From: Coemansia sp. RSA 1804
Lineage: Eukaryota; Kickxellomycota; Kickxellomycetes; Kickxellales; Kickxellaceae
Assembly: GCA_027578815.1 (NCBI GenBank)
Contig: JANBTH010000616.1
Coordinates: 1-13,707 of the forward strand
Direction: 5' to 3'
Length of the DNA: 13,707 nucleotides
Part shown: positions 1 to 8,610 of the stretch, in pieces
How positions within the stretch are numbered: the stretch's first letter is position 1
Layout: every line of letters starts with the position of its first letter
Position numbers and translations under genes: made by a program
Notes under the pieces: generated by a model
Told to the model about the DNA's origin: nothing
Database searches by the model: none
The model's input: only the letters and a program-made list of their open reading frames with translations

Positions 1-108
1 CAAAAACCTTGGAACCCTTCAAGCTTTTTTAAAACAGCTCCTCTCCAGGGTTTGGATGTACGTGACCCAATTGGTGCTAGAGTCTTCCGATATATTATGG
101 GCGTCTGA
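1..108 (+). CDS. Possible 3' end of an unidentified gene, cut by the window edge
   Basis: Frame 1 is open from the first base to a TGA at 106-108, giving 35 residues that end FRYIMGV. The peptide has an ordinary mixed composition, including a stretch reading GLDVRDPIGARVF, and is less AT-driven than the spacer that follows it. I do not recognise a family. A short open frame at a window edge can arise by chance, and the opposite strand is also partly open here. If real, the gene runs tail-to-tail with the minus-strand F-box gene that ends at 314, with about 200 bases of shared 3' spacer. Confidence 0.3.
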   Translation, partial: QKPWNPSSFFKTAPLQGLDVRDPIGARVFRYIMGV

Positions 109-221
109 GATATGCTACTAGATCATTTATATAGATTTTACAGTATAGCAGTTGGTTACGTGTTATACTCAAGAAGCAGCAACTATACGTCAAAATAGTA
201 GTGTTATATTAAAAACACAAA

Positions 222-227
222 TTTATT
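222..227 (-). terminator. Polyadenylation signal AATAAA of the first F-box gene
   Basis: On the minus strand this reads AATAAA, about 87 bases beyond the stop codon of the F-box gene at 314-1909. The same hexamer in nearly the same sequence context (CTAATAAATTTG) lies the same distance beyond the stop of the tandem paralogue, at 2329-2334. That conservation in both position and context supports a real 3'-end processing signal. Confidence 0.55.
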
Positions 228-313
228 AGAAACAAATTTAAAGCCCTAGACTAGTTGTTGCGACAAGCCATTAAACTGGCCACAGTTGACTGCAAGAACA
301 ACGCCACGTATAT

Positions 314-1909
314 TTAACGTAAGTAGCGGCCTGCCATAATAGTCATATTCTCCAAATGTGGATACCTATCCTTGTGTCTCTGTGAAAATGCACTAACGTC
401 TTTAAAACTGAAATGGTCAACATACAGCTTGGACAAGCTGGGAATACGTAACATCATGTATGACACATCAACCACAAAACTTTTTTGGATTTGTTCATCT
501 ACCCTTGTCAGATTTATGAAAAGCTTCTTTAGTCTTGTATCAAATGGGACTAGTGGCTTATCCAAATAGTCATTTTCAACAAGTTCGAGTAGCTCAAACT
601 CTGGGCCTGCGGTTATGAGAAGGCAAAGTAAAGCCGGCGCGGACTCTATTATTTTAATTGCCGTTGTCATATATCTGGAAAAGAGCAAGTGTATTGTTGT
701 GAGATTGGCAAATTTAACAGCATCGCAATCAGGAAAGAATTCATAGCCAAGATCAACGTGTAAAACGGTTTCCTTTTGTCCATGGTACGTGTTGAGATAC
801 TTGTTGATTGCCTTGCTTGTAACTTCTGAAGTCGTCGAATTTGCCCCATCTATATCACGCATGTCGGTAATTAGTGTAAGTTGCATAGGCAGTGGAAGAG
901 CATTTCTAGATTGAGCCAGCCATTCAAGGCTCTCTGTGGATGCTTTTATTTTGATTAGCTCAAGATGCTGTGGAAATACAGAGTTTTGTAAAATAAGGCT
1001 GTTGGACTGAGCATAACTCAAATCCAGCTCTTCAAGCACCGGAAAGTGCAATGTCAGATTCGATTCTGAACGTGTAAGCTCACTGCTGTAACATGGATTA
1101 AAAGAAACTACTAACTTTTTCAAGCAACCAAATGTTAGCATGCTTGGTTCTTGACTTTTTTTGTTACTAAATAAATCCCACGCAAAATCACGTTGAATGC
1201 ATTGTAAGGTTAGTTGAACAAGGGAGTCTATAGTTACATTGAATGCATTGCTAGGACTTGACAAATAAGAAAAGTAATTCATATCCAGAGAGGTCAATTT
1301 ATCCAGGCTGCAAGAATGGAGCACTTCAAATCCGTTACTTATTTCCAAACTAGAAAGCTGGTGCTTGTATGCGCTGACAAGTGCCTTGTGTATATGATCT
1401 GACAGATTAAATTGCAGTATTTCATTAAATGAAAGAGTTGTAACTTTTGGCATTATCATTGTGGCCAGGCGGTAAAATTGATATGCAAGCTTTTTAGTTT
1501 TCTTTTCCTCGATATCAGGACCAAAAAAATATGTTGTCATGATAATTGCACGAGTCGTACTCAGCTTCTTGCCATATTCTGATAGCATTTTGTAAAGTTC
1601 TTGGCAAAAAAACAGACCACCCCTAATATTTTCTGCACTGATGATTAGGGACCTTATATGCTTATGATGGCAGCCCTTTGCAACAAATTCTAGGTTAGAA
1701 ATCAGCTTTGGCTGTGAAGAGTTGCCCGCACCATTTGCTTCAATTATCACACATTTGTGAACTAAAGGGCGGGTCAGAATGCTCCAGCGCTTATTTACAT
1801 GGACAACTGGTAAGATATTCTTCCATTTTCTAAAGCTTTCAGTTGAATCCAGCACAGCATAGTCAAAAATTAAAGCAAGAATATCGTCATTCAGCTGTCC
1901 AATCTGCAT
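314..1909 (-). CDS. F-box-like / leucine-rich protein, intact tandem copy
   Basis: This is a 531-residue protein read from the ATG at 1909 to a TAA at 314-316; the frame stays open a little further upstream but without an ATG. Residues about 6-52 form an F-box-like domain: LNDDILALIF, then a helix-rich stretch with WKNILPVVHVNKRWSILTRPLV. The rest is a degenerate leucine-rich region, with units such as LDKLTSLDM, LHFPVLEELDLS, ANLTTIHLLFS and IPSLSKLYV. F-box proteins normally dock on Skp1 in SCF ubiquitin ligases, with the repeat region choosing substrates; that role is inferred from family and no substrate can be named. There is no signal peptide or membrane segment. The adjacent copy at 2425-4014 is a clear paralogue over its whole length, which confirms the reading frame. 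Codon use is AT-rich, unlike ATG13. Confidence 0.82.
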   Translation of the reverse strand: MQIGQLNDDILALIFDYAVLDSTESFRKWKNILPVVHVNKRWSILTRPLVHKCVIIEANGAGNSSQPKLISNLEFVAKGCHHKHIRSLIISAENIRGGLFFCQELYKMLSEYGKKLSTTRAIIMTTYFFGPDIEEKKTKKLAYQFYRLATMIMPKVTTLSFNEILQFNLSDHIHKALVSAYKHQLSSLEISNGFEVLHSCSLDKLTSLDMNYFSYLSSPSNAFNVTIDSLVQLTLQCIQRDFAWDLFSNKKSQEPSMLTFGCLKKLVVSFNPCYSSELTRSESNLTLHFPVLEELDLSYAQSNSLILQNSVFPQHLELIKIKASTESLEWLAQSRNALPLPMQLTLITDMRDIDGANSTTSEVTSKAINKYLNTYHGQKETVLHVDLGYEFFPDCDAVKFANLTTIHLLFSRYMTTAIKIIESAPALLCLLITAGPEFELLELVENDYLDKPLVPFDTRLKKLFINLTRVDEQIQKSFVVDVSYMMLRIPSLSKLYVDHFSFKDVSAFSQRHKDRYPHLENMTIMAGRYLR

Positions 1910-1998
1910 TTTGAAATGAAAAAGTAATGGCAAGAGGTAAGAATGTACAGAATAAAAGCAAATTGATAAAAGATATGAAAGAGGAAAAAAGAAAAAGT

Positions 1999-2055
1999 AG
2001 CGTTTTTCATTTATTTGACTTTTTATAAAGTGAACTTTTGTTTTCTTTGCAGATA
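1999..2055 (-). promoter_or_regulatory. Upstream block shared with the tandem paralogue
   Basis: Two short stretches about 90-145 bases upstream of the ATG at 1909 recur upstream of the paralogue. On the plus strand they read AGCGTTTTTCATTTA (1999-2013) and TTCTTTGCAGATA (2043-2055). In between lies a TATA-like TTTATAAAAAG (minus strand, 2019-2029). The paralogue has both blocks at 4098-4129 but almost abutting. This may be a core promoter or simply duplicated DNA that has not yet diverged. Confidence 0.35.
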
Positions 2056-2328
2056 GAAGTTAGGATTCTGCATACCTGTTAACAATTTAATTCAGAAGTC
2101 ATAACCACTATTATTTTCGTGTTATAAAAATCATTCACATGATGATAAAAGTCAGAGAAAGAGTAGATAAATTCGCTGTTGTCTTCTCTCATGTCAGATA
2201 TACAAGCAAAAGTAAAAATAAAAAATAAAAGTGCTGCGTTATCAAGTTGGTTATCGGTTGTGCTTTTTTACTTTTTATGTTGCGCCTCGCATGTCAATAT
2301 AAAATAACAGCAAGTTAAAAACACCAAA
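2056..2328. other. AT-rich spacer between the tandem F-box genes
   Basis: I see no coding frame here. It combines the distal 5' flank of the first F-box gene with the distal 3' flank of the second. A stretch near 2245 (AAGTTGGTTATCGGTTGTG) resembles sequence near 150 downstream of the first copy (CAGTTGGTTACGTGTTATA), so the duplicated unit probably extends into the 3' flank. Confidence 0.4.
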
Positions 2329-2334
2329 TTTATT
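2329..2334 (-). terminator. Polyadenylation signal AATAAA of the second F-box copy
   Basis: This is a minus-strand AATAAA about 91 bases past the TAG at 2425-2427, in the same local context as the signal at 222-227. It appears to have been kept from the duplication although the coding frame here is broken. Confidence 0.5.
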
Positions 2335-2424
2335 AGCAGCAAAATCAGAATGTGAAACTAAAATCTTTTACAAATCATTAGGCTAATAAAAATTAAATGC
2401 AATTGACTACAACCATACAGTCAG

Positions 2425-4014
2425 CTAATATGAGTAACGGTTTGGTACGATAGTAATGTTTTTCAAGTGTGAATATCTCTCCTTGTGCGTCTGAGCAAAT
2501 GAAGTAAGAAAATTAAAACTGAAAAAGCCAACACACATCCTGGACAAACTAGGAAGGCGTAGCATTATATACGGTACGTCAATCAAGAAACTTTTTTTGG
2601 CTTGCTCATTCTCCCAAGTCAAACCCATGGCAAGATATCTTAGATTCGTATTAAACGGAACCAAAAGCTTGCCCAAATAATTATCTGCAACAATACCAAG
2701 TGGCTGGAATCTTGAGTCAACGGTAAAGTAGAAATTTGATAAAGTCGGAACAGACTCAATTATTTTAATTGCAGTTGACATACATCTACAATTAATCACA
2801 TGAATTGTAGAAAGATTGGCTAATTTTGCAACATGGTAGTCAGGATAAAATTCATACCCCGGCGAATTGTGTAGAATGGTTCTCTTTTTTCCATGGTATT
2901 TTTAATATACTTGTTGATTGCCCTGCTCATATCTTCCGAAGTTGTGGAAACTTTATCTGTGCAAAACATATCGGCAATTAGTCTAAACCTGTTAGATGGT
3001 GGTAGGGCACTTTTAGATTGTGTCAGCGACTCAATGATTTCTACTTTTGCAATTATTGTGACTGCATCTAGATACTTTGGAAAAATCGAGTTTTTTTAAA
3101 ATAAAGCTTTTGGGCTTAGCATTACTCAGCTCTAGCTCTTCAAGCATTGGAAAGTGCAATGTCAAATTTGGTACTGGATATTCAGGCTCACTCTTGTCAC
3201 TTGGATTAAAATAAACTTTTAGCTGTTTCAGGCAACCAAATGTCACGTTGTGTGACGCTTCACTACTTTTGCTACTAAAGCAATTCCATAAAAAATTATT
3301 TTGTATTTTACTTAAGCTTAATCGAACAAGGAAATCTACATTTACATTAAATGCAGTTTTTATGTTTAAAGCAATATGAGAACTTATATCCAAAGAGGTC
3401 AGCTTGTTTAGACTGTAAGGCTGAGGCAATTTAAAATTATTATCTACATGTAGCTTAGAAAGCTGGTGCTTGTAGGCGCTTATAAGCGCCATATGAATGT
3501 AATCTGATAGATTATCTAAAATGCTGATGTATAATGAAAGACTTGTAACTCTTGGCATTATCCTTGCAACTAGGCGGTAAAACTGATGTGCAATCTTTTT
3601 GGTTTCTTTGATTCCGCCAGATGGTTTCCAAAAATAAGAGTCTGTGCTAATCTCCACTGTTGTACTTAGCCATCTTCCATATTCAGATAAAATTCTGTAG
3701 ACCTGTTTGTAAAAGAGAATACTGCCAGTGGTAAAATGTATCCTGATGATTAGAGATCTTATGTGCTTATGATGACCGCCCCTTGTAACAAAAGACAGGT
3801 TAGAAACAGGCTTTAGCTGTAGAGAATCTTCTGTTTCAACTGCATCAATTATCACGTTTTTGTGGAGCAATGGACGGGCAACCATACTCCAGCGCCTGTT
3901 TACGTGAAGAAGCGGTATACTTCTTTTCCAATATTCAGTGCTTTGCGTCAAATCAAACATAGTATGGTTAAATACCAAAGCAAGGATGTCGTCATTCAGT
4001 TGTTCAACATGCAT
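2425..4014 (-). pseudogene. F-box-like / leucine-rich protein, frameshifted tandem copy
   Basis: This is the paralogue of the gene at 314-1909, with the same start (MHVEQLNDDILALVF against MQIGQLNDDILALIF) and the same end (SHLKNITIVPNRYSY). The frame from ATG 4014 runs to a stop at 3031-3033, and the same frame is open again from about 2880 to the TAG at 2425. Between a run of seven A (minus strand, 3091-3097) and a run of five A (2899-2903) the homology continues, but in another frame: peptides such as NSIFPKYLDAVTII and SEDMSRAINKYI match the intact copy. The first run therefore carries one base too many and the second one too few, and the two cancel. Both lie in A homopolymers, so sequencing error is a serious alternative to a true pseudogene. 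If the shifts are errors, this is an intact protein of about 529 residues with an F-box at residues 6-52. Confidence 0.75.
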
Positions 4015-4243
4015 TTTGAAAATTGGAAGCAATAGTATAAATTTTTGTGTTTAAAATTGAAAAATGATAGAAATGTGGAGAGAGAAATAAAGAAAGCAGC
4101 GTTTTGCCATTTACTTCTCTTTGCAGATATAAATTGAATTTTTGCATAATTTTTATAAACTGGATACAAAAAGAACTGGTGGTGTATAAGTTAGTGTAGC
4201 TTTTATTCAACACCCATGAAGAATAGAAATATAAAGAGTGGAA
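4015..4243. promoter_or_regulatory. Divergent intergenic region between the broken F-box copy and the small basic gene
   Basis: These 229 AT-rich bases separate two divergently transcribed genes, so both promoters must lie here or within the neighbours. At 4098-4129 (plus-strand AGCGTTTTGCCATTTAC then TTCTCTTTGCAGATA) are the two blocks shared with the upstream region of the intact F-box copy at 1999-2055. A TATA-like GTTTATAAAA on the minus strand lies at 4151-4160, about 140 bases from the F-box ATG. Confidence 0.4.
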
Positions 4244-4979
4244 ATGCAGAGTGTCGCTTTACAAATTTTGTTACAATATTGCAGAAGCCGACGGAGCATT
4301 TCCTTTTGCTTGCTGAAAAGATTACGTAAAGGATTTCTGTATTTAAAGCAGCAAGCAAGAATAAGAAAGATACGCTTGATGCTTAAAGGTCAAAGAGAGA
4401 AAAAAGAGGGGAAGATATTTAAGCTAGATTTAATGTATAGAGAACGTAGAAATTTGCAATATCAGGAAGCAATGGCGGCATCTCAGAAGAAGAGTAAACG
4501 GGTTAGTTCATCGTCGCTCTTTAATCCCGTGGCAGAAGAATACAAACGGAAGTTTGACACGATGAGAAAAGGAGAAGGTAGCGACCCGCTCTCACGTGTG
4601 AAACGAATGGAAGAATTCAAAGCGCTTGGGCAGGAAGGAAAGAAGGAGAAAATAACAATCCCCTTTAGAGCCTTTGTATTCTTGAATGGCACACTTATTT
4701 TCTATTTTTGCGTTTTGGTTTGTTCCCTTTATTTTCCAATTCAATTTTCCAACACCCTTCTTCGTACTTTTACTTTTGAGTTTCACTCAAGTCCTTTTTT
4801 GGCTTACTACTTTAGCAGTGAGGTCGTTTTTATGTGCTTCATTTGTAATATACCTTTTAATTTTTAATTCCATACGTGCAATTCTCCATTTGGCCTTTTT
4901 TCCACCCATAGACATTATCCAATTCCAGCTGGAAGCCTGGAAAGCAACGGACTCGCAGTTTACCACATTAGTCGACTAG
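4244..4979 (+). CDS. Small basic protein of unknown function, probably two exons
   Basis: An open frame runs from ATG 4244 through a stronger start candidate at ATG 4472 (context GCAATGG). From 4472 it encodes MAASQKKSKRVSSSSLFNPV, then a highly charged helix-prone stretch (EEYKRKFDTMRKGEG, DPLSRVKRMEEFKALGQEGK). Beyond about 4676 the translation becomes the hydrophobic, low-complexity product of T-rich DNA, typical of an intron. A sensible C-terminus, LEAWKATDSQFTTLVD, ends at TAG 4977-4979. The simplest model splices 4675 to 4929 (GTATTC to TTCCAG, both phase 0), giving about 84 residues from 4472 or 160 from 4244. An alternative donor at 4578 (AAG|GTAGCG) joins in frame to the AG at 4911. 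The 76 open codons before 4472 are unusual for AT-rich DNA and may be coding. I recognise no family; a nuclear or RNA-binding role would be a guess from charge alone. Confidence 0.45.
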
Positions 4980-5091
4980 GAGGAAGGTTATTTACCTGGG
5001 TTTATACGAGGAATAAAGCAAAAGAGCAAGACTTGTCTCTTTTCTTTCCCTTTTTTGTTCACTACATCGTTTCCTTTTTCGTCCATTATTA

Positions 5092-5129
5092 CCCTTTTTC
5101 CCTTCTTTTTCCCTTCTTTTTCCCTTTAG
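5092..5129 (+). repeat. Polypyrimidine direct repeat ending in a splice-acceptor-like TAG
   Basis: The 11-mer CCCTTCTTTTT occurs twice in perfect tandem (5100-5110, 5111-5121), with a partial unit on each side, inside a pyrimidine tract of roughly 90 bases. It ends CCCTTTAG at 5122-5129, which has the form of a 3' splice site. If it is used, it would belong to a 5' UTR intron of ATG13 or to an extra exon of the preceding small gene; no donor can be assigned with confidence. Confidence 0.4.
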
Positions 5130-5562
5130 TGTGTGAATTCTGTACACTTGTAATTTATCTAATTTTCTCTCCACTTTCTCTTTCTTTTCACTCATTCACT
5201 TTGTATCTGGGTATACGTCAGTTTTACAAGCAGTTTTGTTGTTGTTGCTGTATTTAGACCCTGAGGCAAACCCAGCATAGCATTGAAGGAACGAAGAAGT
5301 ATATCGTTTTATTCTTTGTTTCTAATTCAGCTCTTTCTCGAACATACTTTGTGAGAGCGAGAGCGAGAGTGAGATTCTGGCAGCCATATTATTATTCTAT
5401 TGTTATATTGTTCTCGTTGTTTCGTAGCGTACAGAAGAAAGCCTATTTTGCACCTTATCGAACCGTATCATATACGCAGGTTTAGTACATAGTTGAGAAT
5501 ACAAACAGAGAGAGAGGAATAAAGAGTGCAAAGGTTGTGAAGAACTTTCTTCTTATTGCTGT

Positions 5563-5574
5563 TGCCCTAGGGCA
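5563..5574. repeat. Perfect 12-base palindrome upstream of ATG13
   Basis: TGCCCTAGGGCA is its own reverse complement. It lies about 180 bases upstream of the ATG13 start codon, in a position suitable for a dimeric transcription-factor site. No factor can be named from the sequence. Confidence 0.3.
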
Positions 5575-5755
5575 CTTGCTCTTTGATTCCGCTATTTACT
5601 ATTCAAACACCTGTCTCTTTCCTCACTTGTACGTACCAGTTCCCAACCCCTTATTTGATATTCGATAAAGCGCCGGGCTTCAAAGTTATACAAAAAGGGG
5701 AGTTTCGGTGGGGGGGTTTATAAAGCAAAGCGGGTGGGAGAAGAGAAAGCATAAC

Positions 5756-7241
5756 ATGACGCAGAGGTCGTTCTTCTGGCCACGGCATGGAGGAAACGCA
5801 GCGCCCAACAGAGAAAATAACGATAAAAATAGCAACAGCACGGGGTATTCGGGACCAACAGAACATAGCGGCGGGTCACAGGCGCTAGCAGCGCTGGAGG
5901 CGCATCAGCACCAGCATAGGCAGCCAGGCAACTCGACCGGAGGCGCAGGAGCATCGTCGTTTGCGTCATCGCATTCGTCGTCCCATTCGCCTTCGCCGTC
6001 ACCTTCAATTGACCCGTATGCGTCGGCGGTGCGGTCGATGCTGGCCGACGCCGCCAGACAGACGGCAGACAGCAGCGTGCCGCGACTGAGCGCCGGAGCC
6101 GGAGCCGGAGCCACGCTGCCTGCCAATCTGCGGCGCGCCAGTCGCACGCACTCGGAATCGGCGCCTCTGCCGCCGTCGCCGTTGCTTCTCGAAGGCAGAG
6201 CGTGGGGCGGAGGACCAGTTCCGCAGCAGCAGAAGGCGTGGTCACGGATGTCCCAGGACCAACCACAGGCTTCAGTCGCTGCGGTTGCACACGCGCAGAC
6301 ATCAGCTGCCGCAGCATCAGCGCCAGCGCCAGTATTGGCATCATCGTCAGTAGCACCGCACGGGAGCAGAGACACGCGCTGCGAGCAGATTGTACAGGTA
6401 CGCTAATGCAGATACTGTTTCTTCCCAAAGAATAATGTAACCGCAGCTTCAGTGAGGCTTGGCTGAGCCCACGATACGTGTGGTGTTTTTTGAGGTGTGA
6501 TGTGGAGGAAAATGAGAAAGTGTGCACAGACTGGATGTGTGGCTTTTTTTCTATTATCTGCGTGGCCCAAATGTGTCATGTGCATGCATTTACTAATCGA
6601 CAGTTTTTCTTTTGTTGGCATTTCTGACTTATCCGCCGTTGACTGTAGAACTTTTACGCAAAGACGGCGCAGGTGATTGCGCATCTGCGGGGCGGCGGCA
6701 GCGGTGGTGACGCGGAGGCCGGCAGCTCGACAATGTACGCATCCAGCGCAAGCAGTTCGGTGGCAGACATGGGCGCAACGGGGCGGCGCATCAATAAATG
6801 GTTCAGCATGAGTCTCGAGGACGTGGGCGATGCCCGAGAAGAGGCCAAATTCTGGCGCAACGCAGTGGCCGCAACATCAGGCACACACCAGCACCAGCAG
6901 CAACAATCTCAGCAGCCGCCGCCAATGATCATCGAAGTGTGTCTTGACGTATCGGGAGTGCAGCCAGACGACGAGCTACAGGTGGCCGACGTTGCTGGGC
7001 GGCCGTGGAGTGTGGATCTGGAGCTGGCGGCGCCCTCTGCGTCGCGGCCTCAGCATCTGGACACCGGCTATGGACGCAGAGCGCGCGCCACGGCGGTTGT
7101 CCTTGAGTCGTGGCGGCTGGATCTGGACATCAGTGCCATCCCGCAGCCGGTTTCAGACCTGCCGCGCGTGTACAAGAAGGCGATTGTGTTTTTCCGCAGC
7201 CTGTACGCGTACGCCAGTCTTCTGCCGTGTGCGGCAACTGC

Positions 7242-7272
<31 letters not shown>

Positions 7273-8559
7273 TCTCGCAGCGGTGCTGGGCGACGGCAGC
7301 AACTGCCGGTGTTCTGCGTGTTTCGGACAGAAGCATCGCCACGCGCCAGGACGATTGATCTGAGCGTTGGGCTGACGGGGACTGACAACTTCCTTGGGTC
7401 GCACACCTTTGAGCCGGTGGCAACGCCCATGGGCGCTTTTGCCATGAGCGTGCAGTACCGCCGCGAATGCAGTTTTGCATGCGCTGGGCCACACAGCCCC
7501 GCCCAGCACGATACGCTTGGCACCGCCGGCACTGCTGACGACACGTACTTCACGCCGACGCTGAGCTCCCGCAGCGGGTCGCATTTCTCGGCTGGCCGCG
7601 CCAGTCGTCTGCACACAAGGCCCGATGACCACGCGAGCTACGCCAACTACGCCAACCAGACATCCAGCAGCGGCGAGAGAGGGCTGGCGGTGCCTTCGGT
7701 GAATCCATTCCGCGCCCGACCGCTCAGCATGGGGAGCTCGGCGATGCTTGGCGCTGCCGGTAATGGCGGAGGCGGGCGGCGAAACAGCGTGGTTGAGCCC
7801 ATGTTTGTGACTCACAGCCATGACCCGCACGCACACCCTGCGTCGCTCCCGCGCCATGTCGGCGGATACGGCTTCAGCTTTGGCGGAAGCGGAAACGGAA
7901 GTAGGATGCGCGCTGCGTCGGTTGCCGCTGGCGCCCACGTCTCGCGTCCACACAGTCTTGACCAGCGAGCGGAGGCGATTCTCGGGCGTCTGAGTACCAG
8001 TGCCGCCACTGACTCTGGCTCCGGCTCCACACTGCATCGCAGCGTGATGCTCCGCAGGCTGGGCGACTCGCTGTCGCCGTCCGAGTCGCATCGCTCCGTA
8101 GACGCGGGGTTAAGAGTTCCGGCTGCGGCAGCGCCTGAGACACACGGCTCGCCACCGCGGATTGGACTTCCTGGAGCCCGCACAATTCCAATCTCTGCGA
8201 CTGGTCGGTCGACGCTCGGTGTTACGCCGTTCAAGTCGCCGTCGCTATCAGAGTCTCCGGCACCGCGGTTCGTCAGCACCTTTGCCGACGATTCTGGCGA
8301 CCACGAGACCGTCGCGCGTCGTCTGACAATAAGCGGCAGCGGAGGTGGAGGTGGTGGAGGAGTTAGCAGCAGCAGTCCTGGCCACACAGCCAGTGTCCAC
8401 CAGCAGCTGGTGTCGCGCATTGCGGACTCGCCGTCGTCGACCGGGAGCGGCGGCCACTCGCGCGGCTTGTCAAGCTCGTTTGGCAACAGACGCGCCGGCA
8501 GCATGCGCGGCAGACAGGCGTCGCTTCTGGGCACATCTGCTGCAACCGACTCCCATTAC

Positions 8560-8610
<51 letters not shown>

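Larger units (their letters stand above)
4980..5755. other. Non-coding, pyrimidine- and purine-biased region upstream of ATG13
   Basis: I find no convincing gene in these 776 bases. The first part (about 5036-5129) is nearly pure pyrimidine on the plus strand and ends in CCCTTTAG. It is followed by a hexamer repeat of GAGAGC type at 5353-5374, a GAGAGAGAGG near 5508, and a 12-base palindrome at 5563-5574. The region probably holds the 3' UTR of the small gene and the promoter and 5' UTR of ATG13. Short open frames across it translate to phenylalanine/leucine- or lysine/arginine-only peptides and are composition artefacts. Confidence 0.5.

Noticed and set aside
2903..3097. An intron in the second F-box copy as an explanation for the frame break
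   Set aside because: The segment keeps protein similarity to the uninterrupted paralogue in a shifted frame, so it is exon sequence with indels rather than an intron.
2893..3099. 68-residue plus-strand frame opposite the broken F-box copy
   Set aside because: The minus strand here aligns with the intact paralogue in a shifted frame, so this is antisense noise.
4676..4867. Hydrophobic segments that look like membrane helices at the end of the small gene's frame
   Set aside because: They are phenylalanine/leucine/tyrosine-rich because the DNA is T-rich, they start just after a plausible splice donor, and a better C-terminus lies after the acceptor.
4992..5195. 67-residue lysine/arginine/glutamate-rich minus-strand frame
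   Set aside because: It is the complement of the same polypyrimidine tract; low complexity without any conserved pattern.
5033..5257. 74-residue plus-strand frame ending in a poly-cysteine run
   Set aside because: It is a direct product of the polypyrimidine tract and a TGT repeat; amino acid content is almost only F, L, S, C and Y.
5718..6527. 269-residue minus-strand open frame opposite ATG13 exon 1
   Set aside because: It is a shadow of the GC-rich exon; it runs through the ATG13 intron and its peptide has no recognisable domain, whereas the plus-strand frame joins into a HORMA domain.
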